Source: a bacterium endosymbiont of Bathymodiolus sp. 5 South
GTDB taxonomy: Bacteria; Pseudomonadota; Gammaproteobacteria; PS1; Pseudothioglobaceae
Assembly (NCBI RefSeq): GCF_900128535.1
Contig: NZ_FQTR01000006.1
Coordinates: 1-36,646, forward strand
Length of the DNA stretch: 36,646 bases
Reading direction: 5' to 3'
Every line of letters starts with the position of its first letter. Positions within the stretch are counted from its first letter, which is position 1. The notes under the pieces were generated by a model that saw nothing but the letters and a program-made list of their open reading frames with translations, had not been told where the DNA came from and did no database searches. Position numbers and translations under genes: made by a program. Shown here piece after piece: positions 19,173 to 28,076 of this stretch.

Positions 19173-19580
19173 ATGAGTAATGATTGTATTTTTTGTACAT
19201 TAAGAGATGAGCGAATCATCGGCGAATGCGATTACACAAAAACCTTTATTGATAGCTACCCAGCATCGCCAGGGCATACACTAATTGTGCCTAAAAGGCA
19301 TTTTGCAACCTATTTTGAAGCCACAAAAGAAGAATTGTTAGCCCTCGGTGAGGCTGTGCAAAATGCCAAGAAAATATTAGATGAGGAATTTTCACCTGAT
19401 GGTTACAATATTGGTGTCAATAATGGTCAGGCTGCAGGTCAAAGCGTGATGCATTTACATGTGCATTTAATCCCAAGGTATAAAGGTGATGTTGAAGACC
19501 CTAAAGGTGGTGTGCGTTGGGTGTTAAAGAATAAAGCCAACTATTGGGATGATAAGAAAAATAGGGTTAGAGCAAAATAA
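19173..19580 (+). CDS. HIT family nucleotide hydrolase/transferase
   Basis: A 135-residue histidine-triad protein; family members hydrolyse dinucleoside polyphosphates or nucleoside phosphoramidates, and the exact substrate is unknown. The N-terminal CIFC at residues 5-8 and the active-site triad HLHVHLIPR near residue 100 are clear, as is the SPGHTLIVPKRH segment. It is a single gene between two terminators. A TTGCTA-16-TAAAAT promoter candidate lies at 19116-19143. Confidence 0.94.
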   Translation: MSNDCIFCTLRDERIIGECDYTKTFIDSYPASPGHTLIVPKRHFATYFEATKEELLALGEAVQNAKKILDEEFSPDGYNIGVNNGQAAGQSVMHLHVHLIPRYKGDVEDPKGGVRWVLKNKANYWDDKKNRVRAK

Positions 19581-19588
19581 TACCAAAA

Positions 19589-19622
19589 CAAACAAAAGCC
19601 CGCTAAAGCGGGCTTTTGTTTG
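19589..19622. terminator. Bidirectional terminator between the HIT gene and ssb
   Basis: A long perfect inverted repeat, with core GCCCGCT-AA-AGCGGGC flanked by AAAA on the left and TTTT on the right, extending to CAAACAAAA / TTTTGTTTG. It works in both directions and sits between the convergent HIT and ssb genes. Confidence 0.93.
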
Positions 19623-19684
19623 TCGGTATTTTTTTAAGGATACTTACAAGGTTTCATTAAGATTTGTAAATACCCTTTGGGTGT

Positions 19685-20173
19685 CTAGAATGGAATGTCG
19701 TCATCAAAACCACCGTTATCAACAGGTGTGATAGGGTCAATAGCAGCTTGAGTTTGTTGCTGCATAGGTGCAGTAGGAGCGGGAGCGGCTTGCTGTGGTG
19801 CTGGTGCACCAGCACCTGTATTATTATCACGGCGGTCTAGCATTTGCAAAGTGCCGTTAAAGCCAGATACAACAACTTCAGTCGTGTAACGATCAGCGCC
19901 TGATTGGTCTTGCCATTTACGCGTTTGTAATTTTCCTTCCACATAAACCTTAGAGCCTTTATCTAGGTATTGACCAGCAATTTCAGCCAATTTACCAAAC
20001 AAACTCACACGATGCCATTCTGTTCTTTCTTGTTTTTGACCTGTGTTTTTATCCGTCCAAGATTCACTGGTTGCCACTGATAAATTGGTTACTGCGTTAC
20101 CAGTTGAGCCGTATTTTACTTCTGGTTTTGCACCTAAATTACCGACTAAAATTACTTTGTTAATACCTGCCAT
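19685..20173 (-). CDS. ssb: Single-stranded DNA-binding protein
   Basis: Binds single-stranded DNA in replication, repair and recombination. The 162-residue protein has the OB-fold in residues 1-110 ([52 protein letters not shown]). A Pro/Ala/Gln-rich linker follows, then the acidic tip DDDIPF that recruits partner proteins. It lies 10 bases downstream of an MFS gene on the same strand, an arrangement also seen in other gammaproteobacteria, and the two are probably cotranscribed. It ends before a shared terminator. Confidence 0.97.
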   Translation of the reverse strand: MAGINKVILVGNLGAKPEVKYGSTGNAVTNLSVATSESWTDKNTGQKQERTEWHRVSLFGKLAEIAGQYLDKGSKVYVEGKLQTRKWQDQSGADRYTTEVVVSGFNGTLQMLDRRDNNTGAGAPAPQQAAPAPTAPMQQQTQAAIDPITPVDNGGFDDDIPF

Positions 20174-20183
20174 ATTGCTTCTC

Positions 20184-21347
20184 CTATAAGGTTTTTTGTT
20201 GTTTCATGGTGAGCATAACGCCCAGCCAAATTATTGCCATTAATGTAGTGAATAAGAATACACTATTTAAATCATATATGTTGTAAATCCACCCGCCGAA
20301 TATGCCACCAACGAACGCACCTAAAAACTGCGAAGTGGAATACAACCCCATTGCTAAGCCGCGTTTATCATCTGTTGCAATCTTGGATATAAGTGAGGGC
20401 AACATAGCTTCCATTGCATTAAAAGCAATAAAAAACAGCGTTAGTAAGGTTGAGAATGTGAGGTAAGTTAAGGAGGTTTGATAAAACAGAATTTGACTGA
20501 TAATCATTATCGTAATCGCAACAAGAATCATCGCTTTATGTTTTTGAAATTTTTCAGCTAAGATAATAATTGGCAACATACCAACAAAAGATAACAGCAT
20601 TACTGGTAAGTAGACACTCCAATTGTCTTTTAAGTCGGCGGCAACAATGTTGTTTTCCACCAGTAACACTGGCATAACGATAAAAGCACAAGTAAGAATT
20701 AAGTGTAGCGTAAAGACACTAAAATCTAATTTAAGCAATTTAGCGGTTAAGACCTGTTTAATGTTGGGTATTGATAGTGAGTATTGTGTATGTGGCTTAA
20801 CATATGGCAATGTGGTAACAATGATCAATGCGACGATAGACAAACCAGCAATGACCCAAAAAAGCCCTGAAATGCCTAAATTTACCGTAATTATTGGTCC
20901 AATCAGTAGTGAGAGCATAAATGCCAGCCCAATTTGCATTCCTACAAAGGCATTTGCCTTAGAACGTTGGCCTTCAGCAACAAAATCTGCCAAGAAAGCC
21001 ATTAATACTGCAGAAATAGCGCCACTACCTTGTAACGCTCTACCAACCACCACATGAATAATATCGGTAGCATTAGCAGTCACCACGCTACCGATAAAGA
21101 AAAAGACCAATCCGATAATAAGTAATGGCTTGCGACCAAATTGGTCAGATAAATAACCAAATGGAATTTGTAACAGTGCTTGTGTTAAACCGTAAATACC
21201 AATTGCCAAGCCAATCAAATAAGGTGTTGTGTTCTTGTATTGCATGGCGTACACTGAGAACACTGGAAATATCATAAATAATCCAAATAGCCGAGTTGCC
21301 ATAATAGATGATATTTTAAGCGCAAAGAAACGCTCTTGTTTAGTCAT
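20184..21347 (-). CDS. MFS transporter, YajR-like without the C-terminal YAM domain
   Basis: A 387-residue, 12-helix major facilitator superfamily protein. It reads closely with the membrane part of E. coli Yaj[31 protein letters not shown] (the MFS motif A), [19 protein letters not shown] and [14 protein letters not shown]. It ends where the membrane domain ends, so the cytoplasmic YAM domain of YajR is missing. Proton-coupled drug or metabolite efflux is the family expectation; the substrate is unknown. It probably forms a two-gene unit with ssb. Confidence 0.9.
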   Translation of the reverse strand: MTKQERFFALKISSIMATRLFGLFMIFPVFSVYAMQYKNTTPYLIGLAIGIYGLTQALLQIPFGYLSDQFGRKPLLIIGLVFFFIGSVVTANATDIIHVVVGRALQGSGAISAVLMAFLADFVAEGQRSKANAFVGMQIGLAFMLSLLIGPIITVNLGISGLFWVIAGLSIVALIIVTTLPYVKPHTQYSLSIPNIKQVLTAKLLKLDFSVFTLHLILTCAFIVMPVLLVENNIVAADLKDNWSVYLPVMLLSFVGMLPIIILAEKFQKHKAMILVAITIMIISQILFYQTSLTYLTFSTLLTLFFIAFNAMEAMLPSLISKIATDDKRGLAMGLYSTSQFLGAFVGGIFGGWIYNIYDLNSVFLFTTLMAIIWLGVMLTMKQQKTL

Positions 21348-21424
21348 ACTAAGCTAACTTAAATAGATAGAAAGCATCCACAAGGCAAACTTTGAAATTA
21401 CTAGCGGGTTTTAAGATTTCCGAA

Positions 21425-22192
21425 CTAGTCATCTAAAGTGTAATGTGGCTCATAGATAGGGTAACTTTTCTTTAAGACGCGGCGTGCATCTTTTGCTAGC
21501 TTATCCATGCCGAGACTATCATAGTTGCGTGCCATTAAATGTAATGCCGCAGGGACTGAGGGTGTATTTGGATATTTTTCAATAATGAATTTGGTACGGT
21601 TAATAGCGGCAATATTCGCCTCTCTTGTGGTGTAATAGACAGCAACGAATAGCTCATGCCTAGCAAGAATATTTCTCAAAATAATTAGGCGTGTTTTTGC
21701 TTCTTCCGTGTATTCGGTGTTAGGGAATTTGTCAATTAAAGCCATGTAGTAGTTGAATGCATTGCGTACGGATTTCACATCACGCTGGGCGTTGTCAGTC
21801 AGGTAATTATCTAAGATGGAGCGAGATTTATCTTCTGAAATAACACCACGAAGGTAATAAGCATAGGGCGTTGAAAAATGCTCAGGATAAAGCTTAATAT
21901 AGTTATTAAGGCGTAAAATCGCTGCATTATAATCTTCATTTTTATAAAGTCGGTAAGCAATCTCTAATTTAGACTGCAATGCATACTTAGAGCCTGGGTA
22001 AGCGGCTTGTAGTTGTTCAAATAATTCAATAGATTCTTCTGTTGAGTCGGAGTTTTTCGCTTGTTGGAAAAAGGTTTTAGGCGACCAACCCTTGGTAATG
22101 GATTCTCTTTTTTTCTCGTTATTCAAAAAGCAACCACTTAGTGATAAACTTAGTAGCGATAGTGTTATGGTTAGTTTGATTATATTTTTCAT
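21425..22192 (-). CDS. bamD: Outer membrane protein assembly factor BamD
   Basis: Essential lipoprotein of the BAM complex that inserts beta-barrel proteins into the outer membrane. The 255-residue precursor has a lipobox LSGC with the acylated cysteine at residue 21. The mature part is made of TPR-like helical repeats (e.g. YKNEDYNAAILRLNNYIKLYPEH and YYTTREANIAAINRTKFIIEKYP in part), as expected. Length matches the family. It is divergent from spoT over 95 bases. Confidence 0.95.
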   Translation of the reverse strand: MKNIIKLTITLSLLSLSLSGCFLNNEKKRESITKGWSPKTFFQQAKNSDSTEESIELFEQLQAAYPGSKYALQSKLEIAYRLYKNEDYNAAILRLNNYIKLYPEHFSTPYAYYLRGVISEDKSRSILDNYLTDNAQRDVKSVRNAFNYYMALIDKFPNTEYTEEAKTRLIILRNILARHELFVAVYYTTREANIAAINRTKFIIEKYPNTPSVPAALHLMARNYDSLGMDKLAKDARRVLKKSYPIYEPHYTLDD

Positions 22193-22226
22193 TATTAAAA
22201 CTGATTATTTATGAATATGCGTAAGT

Positions 22227-22253
22227 ATTATACTGAGACACTTGCATTATAAT
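22227..22253. promoter_or_regulatory. Divergent -10 elements for bamD and spoT
   Basis: The gap between bamD and spoT holds a TATAAT on the minus strand (22227-22232) and one on the plus strand (22248-22253). Neither has a good -35. The plus-strand site is followed by three tandem ATTAAC units (22261-22278) just before the spoT start. Confidence 0.45.
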
Positions 22254-22287
22254 AGGTAATATTAACATTAACATTAACAATATTCAA

Positions 22288-24402
22288 ATGCCTTTATCCG
22301 AAAAAAGAATTCTAATTAGTGACTTATGTATGGTATTAGACACTTATATGCCAAAAGAACAGGTTGAAGGCGTTTATCGAGCTTATATGCTAGCAGCAAT
22401 AGCTCACGACGGACAGTATCGTAGAACAGGCGAGGCTTATGTATTCCACCCAATTAATGTGGCAATGATTTTAGCAAAATTAAAGTTGGATTATCATTGC
22501 ATTGTTGCAGCACTACTGCATGATTGCATTGAAGACACCACGCTTACACGAGAAGATATTGTCCGAGATTTTAATGAAGAAGTGGCACATATCGTAGACG
22601 GGGTTTCAAAATTAACAGGTTTAGAATTTCGCTCAAATATTGAACAGCAGGCGCAAAACTTTAGAAAATTGTTTTTGGCAATGGCTACGGATATGCGAGT
22701 CATTATGATTAAACTCGCTGACCGCCTACACAATATGCGTACACTACAATCAATGACGAGTGAGAAGCAACGAATAATTGCCAAAGAAACCACTGAAATT
22801 CACGCGCCAATCGCACGCCGTTTAGGTTTAAACAATATCAACAAAGAATTAGAAGAATTGTGTTTTGAGTACACTCATCCTTATCGCTATCAGGTGTTAA
22901 ATCGTGAAATTAATAAACGCTACGGCAATTTAAAAGCCATTATTGAAAAAATTCAGGATGAGATTAAATTTCGCTTAAGACAAGAAGGGTTGGCTAATAT
23001 TAAGACCAGTGGGCGTAGAAAAACAACCTCTAGCATTTATAAGAAGATGAAAGGCACTCATCATAAATTTTCTGAAATGCTTGACATATATGCATTTAGG
23101 GTAGTTGTAGACGATATGACTCAGTGTTATCAAGCACTGGGTATTATTCACAATCTATACAAACCTGTCCCTGGTAAATTTAAAGATTATATCGCCCTGC
23201 CAAAGACTAATGGCTATCAGTCCTTACACACGGTATTATTTGGTCCAAGTAAAGTTTATATCGAGGTGCAAATTCGTACAAACGAGATGCACTTTATCTC
23301 TGAATATGGCATTGCAGCGCATTGGCATTACAAGGGTGAAGATGTTAATGCGTCGGTATTGGCTGATAATTGGATAGGTTCATTATTAGATATTCATCAA
23401 AATTCAGACACTTCCATTGAATTTTTGGAGAGTGCCAAAGTTGATCTATCCCCTTCAGAAGTGTTTGTTTTCACCCCTAAGGGGCAAATTATCCAGTTGC
23501 CCTATAAGTCCACAGTGCTAGATTTTGCTTATGCTATCCATACCAATGTTGGTAATAGAACACTTGGGGTTAAGGTCAACCAAACGAATGTTAAGCTTGA
23601 TACTGAACTAAAATCAGGACAAACGATTGAAATTATTACCGATGAAAATGCTAGACCACACCCATCTTGGCTAAAAATTGTAGCTACAACAAAGGCAAAA
23701 GCCTCAATTAAAAACAATTTACAAGAAGAGTCAGCTTCTAAATTAATACGATTGGGTGAACATTTATTAACCAACGCCTTAGATTATCAAGGTGACGGTA
23801 AGCCCATCAGTGAAAAAAAATGGCAGGCTTGTTTAAAAATCTTAAAGTGCAACTCTAAACAAGATTTGTATATGAAAATTGCTTTATCAGAAATTTTAGT
23901 GTCTTTTGTGCTTAATAAAATTCAAGGTAAAAAGGGTGATGAGTTAAATAACCGTATTAGCATCAAGAGCACCAAAAATAACTCTATCAGTTGTGCGCGT
24001 TGTTGTTATCCGATTCCAGGTGATAAAGTGGCTGGCATATTGACCAGTAGTAAAGGGTTGGTGCTACATAGATTTGATTGTGGCAATCTACTTCGTGCCA
24101 AGCAAAAAGACGAGCAATGGTTAGAAGTGGACTGGCAGGCGGATGATGAAGAAGAATTTGAAGTGTTGATTTGCGTAAAAGACGAGAACCGTCGTGGTAT
24201 GTTGGCTTCTATTGCCAATGTTATTGCCAAAGCCAATGTTAATATTGAGAACTTAGAAGTAGAAGAGGACGGTGACTCAATGAGTGCGCTAAAGTTATTG
24301 ATTAGCGTATCGGGTCTTTCGCAATTAGACGAAGTTATAGGCGCCATTAAAAGCCTAGAATTTGTCTATTTAGTGAGTAGAGTTAGCAATAAAAAAAGTT
24401 AA
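22288..24402 (+). CDS. spoT: Bifunctional (p)ppGpp synthetase/hydrolase
   Basis: Makes and degrades the stringent-response alarmone (p)ppGpp. The 704-residue protein has an intact HD hydrolase domain (ALLHDCIEDT and IKLADRLHNMRTL, residues about 40-190). Next is the synthetase domain (YAFRVVVDDM, KDYIALPKTNGYQSLHT, EVQIRTNEMHFISEYGIAAHW), then TGS (about 390-450), a zinc-finger-like CC segment (CARCCYPIPGD) and a C-terminal ACT domain. The intact HD motif favours SpoT over RelA, which has lost it. rpoZ, the usual upstream neighbour, is absent. The last codons run straight into a fragment of the foldback repeat. Confidence 0.96.
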   Translation: MPLSEKRILISDLCMVLDTYMPKEQVEGVYRAYMLAAIAHDGQYRRTGEAYVFHPINVAMILAKLKLDYHCIVAALLHDCIEDTTLTREDIVRDFNEEVAHIVDGVSKLTGLEFRSNIEQQAQNFRKLFLAMATDMRVIMIKLADRLHNMRTLQSMTSEKQRIIAKETTEIHAPIARRLGLNNINKELEELCFEYTHPYRYQVLNREINKRYGNLKAIIEKIQDEIKFRLRQEGLANIKTSGRRKTTSSIYKKMKGTHHKFSEMLDIYAFRVVVDDMTQCYQALGIIHNLYKPVPGKFKDYIALPKTNGYQSLHTVLFGPSKVYIEVQIRTNEMHFISEYGIAAHWHYKGEDVNASVLADNWIGSLLDIHQNSDTSIEFLESAKVDLSPSEVFVFTPKGQIIQLPYKSTVLDFAYAIHTNVGNRTLGVKVNQTNVKLDTELKSGQTIEIITDENARPHPSWLKIVATTKAKASIKNNLQEESASKLIRLGEHLLTNALDYQGDGKPISEKKWQACLKILKCNSKQDLYMKIALSEILVSFVLNKIQGKKGDELNNRISIKSTKNNSISCARCCYPIPGDKVAGILTSSKGLVLHRFDCGNLLRAKQKDEQWLEVDWQADDEEEFEVLICVKDENRRGMLASIANVIAKANVNIENLEVEEDGDSMSALKLLISVSGLSQLDEVIGAIKSLEFVYLVSRVSNKKS

Positions 24403-24403
24403 A

Positions 24404-24440
24404 TTTGCTAATCACTCATATTTTATACAAAGGTCCCATG
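24404..24440. mobile_element. Right-end fragment of the foldback repeat
   Basis: TTTGCTAATCACTCATATTT followed by TATACAAAGGTCCC matches the right arm of the element at 18536 (TTTTGCTAATCATCCCTATT, then TATGTAAAGGTCTC). Only this end is present; the other side is the spoT coding end. It lies 45 bases before iscX. Confidence 0.65.
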
Positions 24441-24484
24441 GTTTGGATTAAAATTAACCGTTATTAGATTTAAGGATAAACTTT

Positions 24485-24679
24485 ATGATTTGGACTGATT
24501 CCCTAGATATTGCTATCGCATTAGACGAGGCACACCCTGAAATTGACCCCACTATCGTTAATTTTGTTGATTTAAGGCAGATGGTGATTGACTTAGAAGA
24601 ATTTGACGATGATAAAGATAAATCGGGTGAGAAAATCTTAGAAGCCATTCAAATGCACTGGATTGAAGAAAAAGAATGA
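24485..24679 (+). CDS. iscX: Fe-S cluster assembly accessory protein IscX
   Basis: A 64-residue acidic protein that binds IscS and iron and tunes Fe-S cluster assembly. The match to E. coli IscX (YfhJ) is clear: WTDSLDIAIAL, HPEIDPTIVNF, DLEEFDDD and EKILEAIQMHW. In E. coli it ends the isc operon; here it stands alone before tolB, and its TGA overlaps the tolB ATG (ATGA). An AAGGA site lies upstream of the start. Confidence 0.93.
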   Translation: MIWTDSLDIAIALDEAHPEIDPTIVNFVDLRQMVIDLEEFDDDKDKSGEKILEAIQMHWIEEKE

Positions 24680-25968
24680 ACTTAAGCAAGTGGTTAATGT
24701 TGGTTTTAATGTTTGCTATAGGTAATATGCATGCAGCATTAAAGGTAACTGTGGTTAAAAAAGATGAAAATGCTTTTCCAATTGCCATTAGTCCATTCAA
24801 ACTGATTGGCAACAAGTCGCAAGACAAAGATATCTCAAAAATTATCCACGACAATCTAGAGCGTTCAGGGCGTTTTGATGCGCTTATTCCTGCCGCTGTT
24901 GTGGATAAAATTGATGCAAAATACTGGAAAGAAAAAAACATAGAGGCGCTTGTTACTGGCAGTATTGTGCAAGAAAGTGATGATATTTATCGACTTTCTG
25001 TCAATTTATTTGATGTTTATAGTCATACACAGTTGTTTACTCGCTCAACACGAGTCCACGCTAGTGGCTTTAGAAAGATAGCACATCAGCTCAGTGATTA
25101 TATTTACGAGGCGTTATTGGGTGAAAATGGTTCGTTTAACACGCTATTAACCTATATCACAGTAAAAGAAAATGCAAAAGGAGTAAAGCAATACAGCCTT
25201 AATATTTCTGACTCTGATGCAATGAATGCTAAAAGTCGTATCAGATTAGACAGCCCGATCTTGTCTCCAGCTTGGTCGCCAGAACATAAATATAAAAACA
25301 AGAAAATCGCCTATGTTTCCTTTCAAAATGGGCGCTCAGAAGTGTTTATTTGGTATCCGTTCTTGCGTAAAAAGATTGAAAAACTACCTCGTTTTGATGG
25401 CATTGCCTCATCACCCAGTTGGCATCCAAATGGCAAAAGTCTTGTGTTAACACTATCTAGAAAAGGCAACAAAGATATTTATTCTTATGATTTAACCAAT
25501 AAAAAACTCACTCGATTAACACTACATAAAGACATTGACACCGAAGCAAGCTATTCCCCTGACGGGAAAAGCCTTGTGTTTACTTCTAATCGTTCTGGAC
25601 AAGCACAGATTTATATTAAAAACTTAGAAAATGGACATATTAATCGTGCTAGCTTCACCGGACGCTATAATGCAAATGCTGTATTCTCCCCAGATGGTAA
25701 GCATTTGGCGCTGGTACACCGTGTTGATAATGATTACCGCATTGCAATGTTAAACATTGAAAGCAAAGAATTAAGTATGATGAGTAATGGTACATTGGAT
25801 GACTCGCCGTATTTTTCACCCAACGGTGATATGATTATCTTTTCCAGTCATCGTGGTGGAAAAGGTTTGTTATCAGTGGTATCCGTGGAAGGCAATCGCT
25901 CTTATGAGTTGTCTGCCTATGACGCGGAAGTAAGAGCGCCGAATTGGTCAAGTAGTTTAGAGAATTAA
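24676..25968 (+). CDS. tolB: Tol-Pal system periplasmic protein TolB
   Basis: Periplasmic beta-propeller of the Tol-Pal system that maintains the outer membrane and helps constriction. The 430-residue precursor has a signal peptide (about residues 1-20, ending MHA). An N-terminal domain follows (about 21-160, with IIHDNLERSGRFDAL), then propeller repeats with the SPDGK signature (SYSPDGKSLVFTSNRSGQ, FSPDGKHLALV, FSPNGDMIIFSS). It overlaps iscX by 4 bases and is followed 16 bases later by pal. tolQ, tolR and tolA are not upstream as they are in most gammaproteobacteria. Confidence 0.97.
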   Translation: MNLSKWLMLVLMFAIGNMHAALKVTVVKKDENAFPIAISPFKLIGNKSQDKDISKIIHDNLERSGRFDALIPAAVVDKIDAKYWKEKNIEALVTGSIVQESDDIYRLSVNLFDVYSHTQLFTRSTRVHASGFRKIAHQLSDYIYEALLGENGSFNTLLTYITVKENAKGVKQYSLNISDSDAMNAKSRIRLDSPILSPAWSPEHKYKNKKIAYVSFQNGRSEVFIWYPFLRKKIEKLPRFDGIASSPSWHPNGKSLVLTLSRKGNKDIYSYDLTNKKLTRLTLHKDIDTEASYSPDGKSLVFTSNRSGQAQIYIKNLENGHINRASFTGRYNANAVFSPDGKHLALVHRVDNDYRIAMLNIESKELSMMSNGTLDDSPYFSPNGDMIIFSSHRGGKGLLSVVSVEGNRSYELSAYDAEVRAPNWSSSLEN

Positions 25969-25984
25969 TAAAAAGGAGAGAATA

Positions 25985-26521
25985 ATGAAAACGAAAATTA
26001 TAGTGATATTACCGCTTATAGCCATATTAAGCGCTTGTTCAACAACAGACAATCTAGATACCAATACAGTTATTATCGAAGACAGAGGTACAGGTGAAGT
26101 TGATGCGATTGCGTACGGGCAAGAGACTTTTGAGTGGAAGGGTGGTGAGCAAGTTGCAAATATTGATGCGATGCCAACAAAAGAAAGAGAAAGCGTGGTT
26201 GCAGCATTAAAGGCTAATGGTGGCAAGCTTGTGTTGTATTTTGATTACGATACTGCTGATATCAGTTCACAGGCCAATCAAGAAATCATGAAGCATATTG
26301 CCTTTATGCAGGACAACCCAAAGATTAGATTGCGCTTAGAAGGGCATGCAGATGAGCGTGGCACGCGTGAATACAACTTAGCTTTAGGTGAAAATCGTGC
26401 TTTAAGCGTTAAACAACTACTGGGCTTTGGCGATAGGATTGAAGTGGTGAGTTATGGTGAAGAAAAACCACAGAGCAGTGAAAATGACAAAAATCGTCGT
26501 GTTGAGTTTATTTACAAATAA
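25985..26521 (+). CDS. pal: Peptidoglycan-associated lipoprotein Pal
   Basis: Outer-membrane lipoprotein that binds peptidoglycan and TolB. The 178-residue precursor has lipobox LSAC (acylated Cys18, next residue Ser, consistent with outer membrane sorting). The C-terminal half is an OmpA-like domain: LVLYFDYDTADIS, LEGHADERGTREYNLALGEN and NRRVEFIYK. A strong AAAGGAGAG site precedes the ATG. The usual next gene, cpoB (ybgF), is missing; a degenerate foldback repeat is there instead. Confidence 0.97.
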   Translation: MKTKIIVILPLIAILSACSTTDNLDTNTVIIEDRGTGEVDAIAYGQETFEWKGGEQVANIDAMPTKERESVVAALKANGGKLVLYFDYDTADISSQANQEIMKHIAFMQDNPKIRLRLEGHADERGTREYNLALGENRALSVKQLLGFGDRIEVVSYGEEKPQSSENDKNRRVEFIYK

Positions 26522-26544
26522 AAACTTTTGTATGGCGATACACA

Positions 26545-26690
26545 GCAACCCTTTAGGAAGGTCATTATGAACAATCATAAAAATACCGCTTTTCATCAAC
26601 TTAACTACCCTCATAAGAGTAGGTTTAAGCCTACTATTAGCAAAATTTGGCATTTTACTAATCATTCATAATTATATAAAAGCCTTACGC
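26545..26690. mobile_element. Degenerate foldback repeat copy
   Basis: About 145 bases between pal and the pabB-like gene. Left arm GAACAATCATAAAAATACCG and right arm ACTAATCATTCATAATTATA align with the element at 18536. The centre has a different stem, AGTAGG / CCTACT (26618-26635). The ends are eroded, and no target duplication is visible. Boundaries are approximate. Confidence 0.65.
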
Positions 26691-26691
26691 C

Positions 26692-26697
26692 TATAAT
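26692..26697 (+). promoter_or_regulatory. Possible -10 element of the pabB-like gene
   Basis: A perfect TATAAT sits just past the repeat edge and 6 bases before the GTG start, without a good -35. Use of this site would give an almost leaderless message. Confidence 0.3.
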
Positions 26698-26703
26698 TTA
26701 ACA

Positions 26704-28020
26704 GTGAAGTCTTTAGAGATACCCAAAGTGGCTTTAGATGCCTTATGTCATCTAAATTCTAAGCGCTATCCTTTCCTATTGGAAAGCGTTAATCATAATC
26801 AGAGCAACCGTTATTCGATTTTGTTCGCTCATCCTAGTGAACAAATTGTTTTAAATGCTTTAGATGATTTTGATTTCCTTTCCGAATTAGAATCAAAGAT
26901 TGACATGCCTACTGTAAATAGTGATTTACCCTTTACGGGGGGGTGGTTTGTCTATCTGTCGTATGAGTTGATTGGACAGATTGAACCAATATTAAAAAAT
27001 GATTTACTGCCAAGCAGTCAAGCAGTAGCGATTGCCGTTAAAATACCTAGCGCAATTGTAGTTGATCATCACTATGAAAAAACCTACCTCTTAGACCAGT
27101 TTGACAACCAACAGCGCATAGACCAAGTGCTATCAGATATAGCACAGTTGCAAGATATTTCGCCTACACCCATCCAAGGGGCGTTATCTTGGGAAGAAGA
27201 GGCTAAGTTTATCAAGGGTGTTGAGCGTAGTCGTGACTATATTGTTGCAGGTGATGTGTTTCAAGTAAATCTATCACGCCAATGGCAATACGAACTCACA
27301 AGCGATATTAAGCCAACACAAGTGTATCAAGCGTTAAAACAGTCTAATCCCGCGCCTTTTGCTGCTTTAGCAAATTTTGAGAGCTTTAGTATTATTTCCT
27401 CCTCACCTGAGCGCCTATTTAGCGTTAATGGCTCTCAAATAGAGACTCGCCCAATTGCTGGTACACATCCACGCGGCAATGGCGAAGAAGATGATTTCCT
27501 TAAACAACAATTAATGAATCACCCCAAAGAACAAGCAGAGCATGTTATGTTACTAGACTTGGAGCGTAATGACTTAGGTCGAGTGTGCGAGTATGGTTCA
27601 GTTGATGTCAATGAAGTGATGGGGCTAGAAACTTACCCTTTTGTGCACCATATTGTTTCCAACATCAAAGGAAAACTCAAACAGGGTATTACTATTAAAG
27701 ACATAATCTGCGCTTTATTTCCTGGTGGCACGATTACTGGTTGCCCAAAAGTGCGTTGTATGCAGATTATTGCCGAGTTAGAGCAAATGCCGCGCCAAGC
27801 CTATACCGGTTCATTGGGTTATATCAGTAGTAACGGCAAAATGGATTTTAATATTCTAATCCGAACTATCAGCAAGCAAGATAAGATTTTAACCTTTAGA
27901 GCGGGTGCTGGTATTGTATTTGATTCTATTGCCCAGCGTGAATTAGAAGAAACTAAACATAAAGCCGAAGGTGTGCTTAAAATATTTCCCAAAGATAAAC
28001 GGAGAAAAACTTACGGATGA
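26704..28020 (+). CDS. pabB: Aminodeoxychorismate synthase component I-like chorismate-binding enzyme
   Basis: Chorismate-binding enzyme of the PabB/TrpE family, 438 residues. With an amidotransferase subunit it would make aminodeoxychorismate for folate. Conserved blocks: VFQVNLSRQW, ISSSPERLF, AEHVMLLDLERNDLGRVCEYG, FPGGTITGCPKVRCM and RAGAGIVFDS. FPGGTITG fits PabB (TrpE usually has AGTVSGAPK-like sequence), but the motif that is PIKGT in classic PabB reads PIAGT here, as in TrpE. PabB is favoured; anthranilate synthase component I is the alternative. The start is GTG at 26704. No glutamine amidotransferase gene is adjacent. Confidence 0.82.
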   Translation: MKSLEIPKVALDALCHLNSKRYPFLLESVNHNQSNRYSILFAHPSEQIVLNALDDFDFLSELESKIDMPTVNSDLPFTGGWFVYLSYELIGQIEPILKNDLLPSSQAVAIAVKIPSAIVVDHHYEKTYLLDQFDNQQRIDQVLSDIAQLQDISPTPIQGALSWEEEAKFIKGVERSRDYIVAGDVFQVNLSRQWQYELTSDIKPTQVYQALKQSNPAPFAALANFESFSIISSSPERLFSVNGSQIETRPIAGTHPRGNGEEDDFLKQQLMNHPKEQAEHVMLLDLERNDLGRVCEYGSVDVNEVMGLETYPFVHHIVSNIKGKLKQGITIKDIICALFPGGTITGCPKVRCMQIIAELEQMPRQAYTGSLGYISSNGKMDFNILIRTISKQDKILTFRAGAGIVFDSIAQRELEETKHKAEGVLKIFPKDKRRKTYG

Positions 28021-28076
28021 AATTAACCAGCATTATTGGTTGAATACTTTAATGCATAGGATGAATTTTTATTTAA

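Noticed and set aside
22261-22278. Three tandem ATTAAC units before spoT as a phase-variable repeat
   Set aside because: Only three units; too short to suggest variation without population data.
24558-24941. 127-codon minus-strand frame over iscX and tolB
   Set aside because: It is antisense to two conserved overlapping genes and resembles no known family.
28021-28076. Short frame or terminator between the pabB-like gene and nadE
   Set aside because: AACCA...TGGTT is only a 5-bp stem without a T run, and the ATG at 28017 opens just 8 codons.
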